A program made the position numbers and the translations under genes. A stretch of 27,584 nt of DNA, from contig JBBIRW010000010.1 of NCBI GenBank assembly GCA_037441565.1, positions 1-27,584 on the forward strand, written 5' to 3'. The notes beneath the pieces are model-generated. The model saw only the letters and a list, made by a program, of their open reading frames with translations, was not told the DNA's origin and ran no database searches. Source of the stretch: JBBIRW01 sp037441565 (GTDB lineage: Bacteria > Desulfobacterota > JBBIRW01). The first letter of the stretch is position 1; the number at the start of each line of letters is the position of its first letter. Below, piece by piece: positions 23,991-27,584 of the stretch.

Positions 23991-25430
23991 GTGGAGGTGG
24001 ATGTGAAAAACGAATATCCGCTGTTTATTGGTGGTAATCATATAAAAACGGAAAAGAGGAGTGAGATAAAGGATCCATATACGGGAGATACGATAGGATC
24101 TGTCCATCTTGCATCAAGGATTGAGGCTGAAAAGGCAATAGAAAGGTCAAGGGAGGCATTTGAGAAAACGAAGAAGCTCTCAGCGTACAGGAGATATGAA
24201 ATCCTCTCGAAGGTTGCATCTATTTTGATGGAGAGAAAGGAGGAGATATCTCGGCTTATCTGTAGGGAGGCGGGCAAACCCATAAGAGATGCAAGAACGG
24301 AGGTTTCAAGGGCTATTAATACATTCACAATTGCCGCTGAGGAGTCAAAAAGGATAGGTGGCGAGGCAATTCCACTGGATCTCATGCAGGGATTTGAAGA
24401 GAAAAAAGGGATAACATGGCGTTATCCTGTTGCACCCATTCTTGGTATAACACCCTTTAACTTTCCACTCAATCTTGTTGCCCATAAGGTTGCACCCTGT
24501 ATGGCTGCTGGGTCAACAATGATTCTAAAACCTGCACCACAAACACCAATAACATCAATTGTACTTGCTGATATTGTGCGTGAGGCAGGATATCCAGAAG
24601 ATGCATTTATTGTTCTTCCCTGCGATGTTGATGTTGCTGAGTATCTTGTAAGGAATGATGAGATTAAGATGCTTTCATTCACAGGAAGTGCAAAAGTTGG
24701 CTGGTATCTTAAGGAAATCTGCGGAAAGAAGAAGGTTGTTCTGGAACTTGGTGGTGATGCAGCAGTGATTGTTCATGATGATGCACCTCTTGATTATGCA
24801 ATAAGGAGATCTGTAACAGGGGCTTTTGCTTATTCAGGACAGATCTGCATTTCGGTCCAGAGGATATACTGTCACAGAAATGTGTTTTTAGAGTTTTTTG
24901 AAAGATTTGTGGAGCTAACAAAAAGACTGAAACTCGGCAATCCCCTTGATGAGGATACGGACTATGGCCCTATGATAGATGAGAACGCAGCCTCAAAGGC
25001 CGAAGATTTTATAGATGATGCAAGGAAAAAGGGCGCAAAGATTGTTACAGGTGGTGTGAGGAAGGGAAATCTCGTTGAGGCAACAGTAATAACAGAAACG
25101 AAAGCTGATATGAAGATCTGCTGCGAGGAGGCATTCTCGCCTGTTGTTTTTATTGAGCCCTATGATGATGTTGATCAGGCAATAAAGAGAGTAAACAGCT
25201 CCAGATATGGACTTCAGGCAGGTGTGTTTACAAAGGATATTAACAATGTATTCAAGGCATTCAGAGAGATCGAGGTTGGAGCAGTCATGATAAATGAGAT
25301 ACCTACATTCCGTATAGATCACATGCCCTATGGGGGTATTAAAGATTCGGGACTGGGAAGAGAGGGTATACGTTACGCAATTGAGGAGATGACGGAGTTG
25401 AGGCTGCTTGTGCTAAACTTTCCTCAGTAG
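23991..25430 (+). CDS. Aldehyde dehydrogenase family protein (lactaldehyde / GapN-like)
   Basis: NAD(P)-dependent oxidation of an aldehyde to a carboxylate. 479 residues from GTG 23991; GTG 24003 (residue 5, with GGAGGT four bases ahead) is an equally good start. Catalytic residues are present: N157 in ITPFNFPL, E252 in VVLELGG, and nucleophile C286 in YSGQICISVQR; SFTGSAKVG is the cofactor loop. The overall sequence resembles archaeal lactaldehyde dehydrogenase and non-phosphorylating glyceraldehyde-3-phosphate dehydrogenase subgroups, and substrate cannot be fixed from sequence. It lies 57 bp after purA with its own AAGGAG upstream, and may end the transcript. Confidence 0.9.
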   Translation: MEVDVKNEYPLFIGGNHIKTEKRSEIKDPYTGDTIGSVHLASRIEAEKAIERSREAFEKTKKLSAYRRYEILSKVASILMERKEEISRLICREAGKPIRDARTEVSRAINTFTIAAEESKRIGGEAIPLDLMQGFEEKKGITWRYPVAPILGITPFNFPLNLVAHKVAPCMAAGSTMILKPAPQTPITSIVLADIVREAGYPEDAFIVLPCDVDVAEYLVRNDEIKMLSFTGSAKVGWYLKEICGKKKVVLELGGDAAVIVHDDAPLDYAIRRSVTGAFAYSGQICISVQRIYCHRNVFLEFFERFVELTKRLKLGNPLDEDTDYGPMIDENAASKAEDFIDDARKKGAKIVTGGVRKGNLVEATVITETKADMKICCEEAFSPVVFIEPYDDVDQAIKRVNSSRYGLQAGVFTKDINNVFKAFREIEVGAVMINEIPTFRIDHMPYGGIKDSGLGREGIRYAIEEMTELRLLVLNFPQ

Positions 25431-25519
25431 ATCCTTGTGAGTTCGGAATTTCATAGAGATATGATCTCCGTCATAACATATACTTTTTCCATTCGTTAAT
25501 AATTACAACAAAACTATGG

Positions 25520-25993
25520 ATGGTAGGTGAGATGAATAAGACTGTTACTCAAAAACCGATCCCTCATATACCGACAAAGGAGGAGATGGAGAAGACAAAC
25601 AGGATCTGCAAGTTTTTTATAATAGCGAGTCTTCTCTACTTTTTTGCAGGCTCACTTATTGGACTTTTGATCCTTTCCGATATAGGAAATATCCCTACCT
25701 TTGTTCATGTGCATTTAAATTTTGTAGGGTGGGTGTCAATGATGATCTTTGGTGTGGGTTACAAGCTCCTTCCAACGGGGTTTGCAATGAAGGGCTCTGT
25801 TTACAGTTTTCCCCTTGCATATATCCACTTCTGGCTCTCGAATATAGGACTTCTGGGAACAAGTCTTTTTTACTATTTGAGATATACCTCAATGACTCAA
25901 TTCGATGAGGTGGGTCTCTTAATTTTTGGACTGATACTATTTATCTCTGTGGTCATCTTCATTTACAATATGCTTATGACGTTCAGAAATTGA
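25520..25993 (+). CDS. Four-helix membrane protein resembling a fragment of heme-copper oxidase subunit I
   Basis: 157-residue integral membrane protein. Hydrophobic segments are at about 29-52, 62-85, 93-118 and 128-152. The second segment reads HVHLNFVGWVSMMIFGVGYKLLP, and resembles the helix with the low-spin-heme histidine in COX1-type subunits and NnrS/CbaX-like small proteins ('H-x-H-L...G-W-V...G-x-x-Y'). Another His lies in the third helix (YIHFWLSNIGLLG). A heme-binding or quinone-linked role is possible but unproven. Starts at 25520 or at ATG 25532 (MNKTVTQ). It is not closely linked to other respiratory genes here. Confidence 0.72.
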   Translation: MVGEMNKTVTQKPIPHIPTKEEMEKTNRICKFFIIASLLYFFAGSLIGLLILSDIGNIPTFVHVHLNFVGWVSMMIFGVGYKLLPTGFAMKGSVYSFPLAYIHFWLSNIGLLGTSLFYYLRYTSMTQFDEVGLLIFGLILFISVVIFIYNMLMTFRN

Positions 25994-26034
25994 TTCAGAA
26001 GCTTAATTCTTGGGCAACTGGCAATGGATGATTC

Positions 26035-26063
26035 TTGACATCCCCGGAAAGCAATGGTATTTT
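26035..26063 (+). promoter_or_regulatory. Promoter of the tRNA-Lys/tRNA-Glu pair
   Basis: TTGACA (26035-26040, perfect), 17-bp spacer, TATTTT (26058-26063) with an upstream TGG extended -10. Expected start near 26070, 26 bp ahead of tRNA-Lys. Confidence 0.75.
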
Positions 26064-26095
26064 TTAACCTTACGAAGAAAAAGCCGTTACATATT

Positions 26096-26168
26096 GAGCC
26101 GCTAGCTCAGTCGGTAGAGCACCTGACTTTTAATCAGGTGGTCGCAGGTTCGATTCCTGCGCGGCTCA
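26096..26168 (+). tRNA. tRNA-Lys (anticodon TTT)
   Basis: Acceptor GAGCCGC/GCGGCTC is perfect. D arm GCTC...GAGC; anticodon stem CCTGA/TCAGG with loop CTTTTAA gives TTT (Lys); T arm GCAGG-TTCGATT-CCTGC. Discriminator A; CCA not encoded. Confidence 0.97.
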
Positions 26169-26192
26169 TTTTGAATCTTTGATACGGATGTC

Positions 26193-26267
26193 GTCCCCAT
26201 CGTCTAGTCAGGCCAAGGACACCGCCCTTTCAAGGCGGTAACAGGGGTTCAAATCCCCTTGGGGACG
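26193..26267 (+). tRNA. tRNA-Glu (anticodon TTC)
   Basis: Acceptor GTCCCCA/TGGGGAC. Anticodon stem CCGCC/GGCGG with loop CTTTCAA gives TTC (Glu). T arm AGGGG-TTCAAAT-CCCCT. Discriminator G, no encoded CCA. Lies 24 bp after tRNA-Lys, probably processed from one transcript. Confidence 0.96.
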
Positions 26268-26418
26268 TCCTGAAAATAATGGATCACCCTTAAATGGATT
26301 TTTAAAAAACCTTCCATCCTTTCAACACTCCCCCGAGAAGTGAAGTGTTCCAAAGACACTTATTTCAAGCAAATCCGAAATTCTTCTGATGATTCTCCTC
26401 GGAAAATCTAATGCGTGA

Positions 26419-26763
26419 AGTTGGGTTCAACTGTTTTCTTGGTATATAAGGGAGTACGTTGATAAGGCTGATATAAAACCAGAGTCAGGGCCAGTCATAA
26501 GGGAAATAGCTAAGTTTCTAAAAGATAACCCAGAAATTAATGTTTATATTGTAGGGCATACAGATAACATAGGGAAGCTTGACTACAATATTGATCTTTC
26601 AAAAAGAAGGGCGGATGCCGTTGTAAAGGAGCTTGTTGAGAGGTATGGGATTAAAAAGGATAGATTGAAAGCTTTTGGTGTTGGTCCTCTGGTACCTGTG
26701 AGCTCCAATGAGACGGAAGAGGGTCGTTCTAAGAATAGGCGAGTAGAGATTGTAAAACAGTGA
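26419..26763 (+). pseudogene. OmpA-like C-terminal (peptidoglycan-binding) domain remnant
   Basis: The frame from 26461 reads DKADIKPES...FLKDNPEINVYIVGHTDN...LSKRRADAVVKELV...KAFGVGP...NRRVEIVKQ and stops at 26761. This is a nearly complete OmpA_C domain: the TDN and NRRVE motifs that bind peptidoglycan in OmpA/Pal proteins are intact. Upstream in the same frame there is a stop at 26416, no ATG, GTG or TTG before the domain, and no signal peptide. Homology begins abruptly just before DKADIKPES; most family members have 'YFDTDKA' preceded by a longer N-terminal domain. I read it as a 5'-truncated gene. An ATT start or a sequencing error upstream cannot be excluded. Confidence 0.8.
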
Positions 26764-27126
26764 AAAGATAAAAAGAGAAACCTTGATCTTATAAAGAATT
26801 TACTCTTAGAAATACATCAGAAGATTGGTTATCCTGAGTTTCTTATGAGTTACCGAACTGGATCATAAATAAAGGTGGCGATCCTTTCACTTGTTATTTC
26901 CATCCTTTTATGCAAAATAAAATCTCAGGAATCTAATCTGGGGTCATAATCTGATCTGGGGTCACCTATGAAAAAGGCTGTCAAGTTAGAAATGCGAATC
27001 ATTAGTCAAGCCGTTCCTTAAAGGGTCTCTTTATAAGGACCAGAATCAGTCACCTATCCGTGCTCCATATTGGACACATTATATTATCGTAATCCGGCCT
27101 CCCAATCAGGTCTTAAGATCTGATTG
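26764..27126. other. Gene-poor stretch with short repeats
   Basis: No coding region, tRNA or promoter pair could be supported between the OmpA remnant and the inverted-repeat segment. It holds the direct ATCTGGGGTCA copies and a palindrome (annotated separately). A 17-codon ATG frame at about 26968 looks accidental. The region looks like decayed or repeat-derived DNA. Confidence 0.5.
26936..26964 (+). repeat. Tandem direct repeats of ATCTGGGGTCA
   Basis: ATCTGGGGTCA occurs at 26936-26946 and again at 26954-26964. A related copy, ATCTGATTGGGGGTCA, lies at 27118-27133 and matches the 26949-26964 copy at 14 of 16 bases. It shares GGGGTCA with the inverted repeats that follow, suggesting one repeat family. 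Confidence 0.7.
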
Positions 27127-27130
27127 GGGG
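27099..27130. repeat. Near-perfect palindrome, hairpin-forming
   Basis: CCCAATCAG (27101-27109) pairs with CTGATTGGG (27120-27128) around a TCTTAAGA core (itself a palindrome), with one G/T mismatch pair; C27099-G27130 and a U-G pair extend it. It overlaps the left inverted repeat at 27127. REP-like hairpin or transposon-end structure is possible. Confidence 0.75.
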
Positions 27131-27442
27131 TCAGGTCTTGCAATATAACATAACAAAAGGTGAGCTACAATCAGCCATGGCAGGACTATTGTGAATAGGA
27201 TTTTCAGGGGCAGCTTGTCTTAGAATATTCCGAAGAGTGAAAAACTAAGGGGTAGAGAATATATTGTGATAAAAACTAATAGATAGGGCTATTTATAAAG
27301 CCCATCTTCAATATAGATATACATTAAAAGAGGAAGCTTAATACCCTGGTGTGCATTATACTACAATTAGTGCTATAATTGATTAATTTACTAAAAGGGT
27401 AGAGGCTTGGTAGGAAAATGTGATATTGCAAGACCTGACCCC
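27127..27442. mobile_element. 316-bp segment bounded by inverted repeats, probable non-autonomous element or repeat unit
   Basis: The left end GGGGTCAGGTCTTGCAATAT (27127-27146) and the right end ATATTGCAAGACCTGACCCC (27423-27442) are perfect 20-bp inverted repeats. Including the next five bases, 24 of 25 positions match (27127-27151 and 27418-27442). The interior has no ORF of note but includes a hairpin, GGGCT...AGCCC, at about 27285-27302. From memory, similar GGGGTCAGGTCTTG motifs recur beside REP-associated tyrosine transposases (Y1 type) in environmental genomes; no transposase is in the window. No target-site duplication is obvious. Confidence 0.55.
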
Positions 27443-27457
27443 TGAAACATTTTACCG

Positions 27458-27584
27458 CTGCATGAATTTCTTTTCGATCCAGAAATGTATGAAAAATTTG
27501 TTGCGCTTGAAGAAACCTGGGAATATGACTCCATTCACAAGCCGATCTGCATGCCAGTTCTTGTAGAACTTTCCACAGAAAAGG
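27458..27584 (+). CDS. Uncertain partial reading frame at right edge
   Basis: A frame open from just after the TGA at 27443 to the window end reads LHEFLFDPEMYEKFVALEETWEYD..., with residue use like real protein rather than noise. ATG at 27485 is the first conventional start, without an RBS; the upstream portion also looks coding, so the N-terminus may have been cut off by the repeat segment that ends at 27442. Product not recognised; gene status is doubtful. Confidence 0.3.
   Translation, partial: MHEFLFDPEMYEKFVALEETWEYDSIHKPICMPVLVELSTEK

Noticed and set aside
26285..26330. Terminator hairpin after tRNA-Glu
   Set aside because: Only weak ATGGA/TCCAT pairing around an A/T run, and no clear G+C stem with a U-tract.
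26968..27021. 17-codon ATG frame after GGGGTCACC
   Set aside because: Very short, no RBS apart from the repeat sequence, and no similarity recognised.
1..27584. CRISPR array
   Set aside because: No regularly spaced direct repeats with unique spacers; the only clustered repeats (26936-26964) are two 11-mers.

Overview
The window looks like chromosomal DNA of a Gram-negative, probably anaerobic bacterium. A MlaEFD/MlaC lipid-transport set, a TolC-type outer-membrane protein and an OmpA C-domain fragment indicate two membranes. The short 'anaerobe/archaeal type' ThiC, a THI4-type thiazole synthase and the gene order hisZ-purA point towards Deltaproteobacteria, Nitrospirota or similar deep lineages. 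Arginine is written almost entirely with AGG/AGA, and ATA is a common Ile codon; this is frequent in thermophiles or their relatives. The taxonomic placement is inference only.

Layout. (1) 2-1126: 5'-truncated tyrosine recombinase whose gene ends 28 bp from the 3' end of a tRNA-Thr(CGT), the usual geometry of an integrative element that extends off the left edge. (2) 1323-1493: a 56-residue zinc-ribbon gene. (3) 1558-4721, minus strand: a thiamine operon with promoter, TPP riboswitch, terminator, thi4, a DUF6775-like gene and thiC. (4) 4728-6739, minus strand: mlaC-like and tolC-like genes. Diverging from them, 6859-10109 on the plus strand carries alr-mlaE-mlaF-mlaD. (5) 10149-14958: promoter plus a five-gene operon purH-purE-Sua5/YrdC-DUF1015-TrmN6-like, ending in a 39-bp convergent overlap with a DciA/DUF721 gene. 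(6) 15572-18254: convergent MATE exporter and NCS2 purine permease. (7) 18329-25430: small zinc protein, class V aminotransferase, serA, hisZ, purA and an aldehyde dehydrogenase, all on the plus strand. (8) 25520-25993: a small four-helix membrane protein resembling part of heme-copper oxidase subunit I. (9) 26035-26267: promoter and tRNA-Lys/tRNA-Glu. (10) 26419-27584: a gene-poor tail with an OmpA-domain remnant, short direct repeats, a near-perfect palindrome and a 316-bp segment bounded by 24/25-matching inverted repeats, ending in an uncertain partial reading frame.

How it fits together. Most of the window is housekeeping metabolism: de novo purine synthesis (purH, purE, purA), serine synthesis (serA with a probable transaminase), histidine control (hisZ), cofactor synthesis (thiamine), peptidoglycan precursor (alr) and lipid asymmetry (mla). 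The least explained part is the gene between thi4 and thiC. It lies in a TPP-riboswitch operon, resembles archaemetzincin-type metalloproteins, and lacks the HExxH metalloprotease signature. The THI4 protein has a Cys at the position that separates suicide (Cys) from catalytic, sulfide-using (His) enzymes. I did not find a clear defence system, CRISPR array or phage gene cluster.
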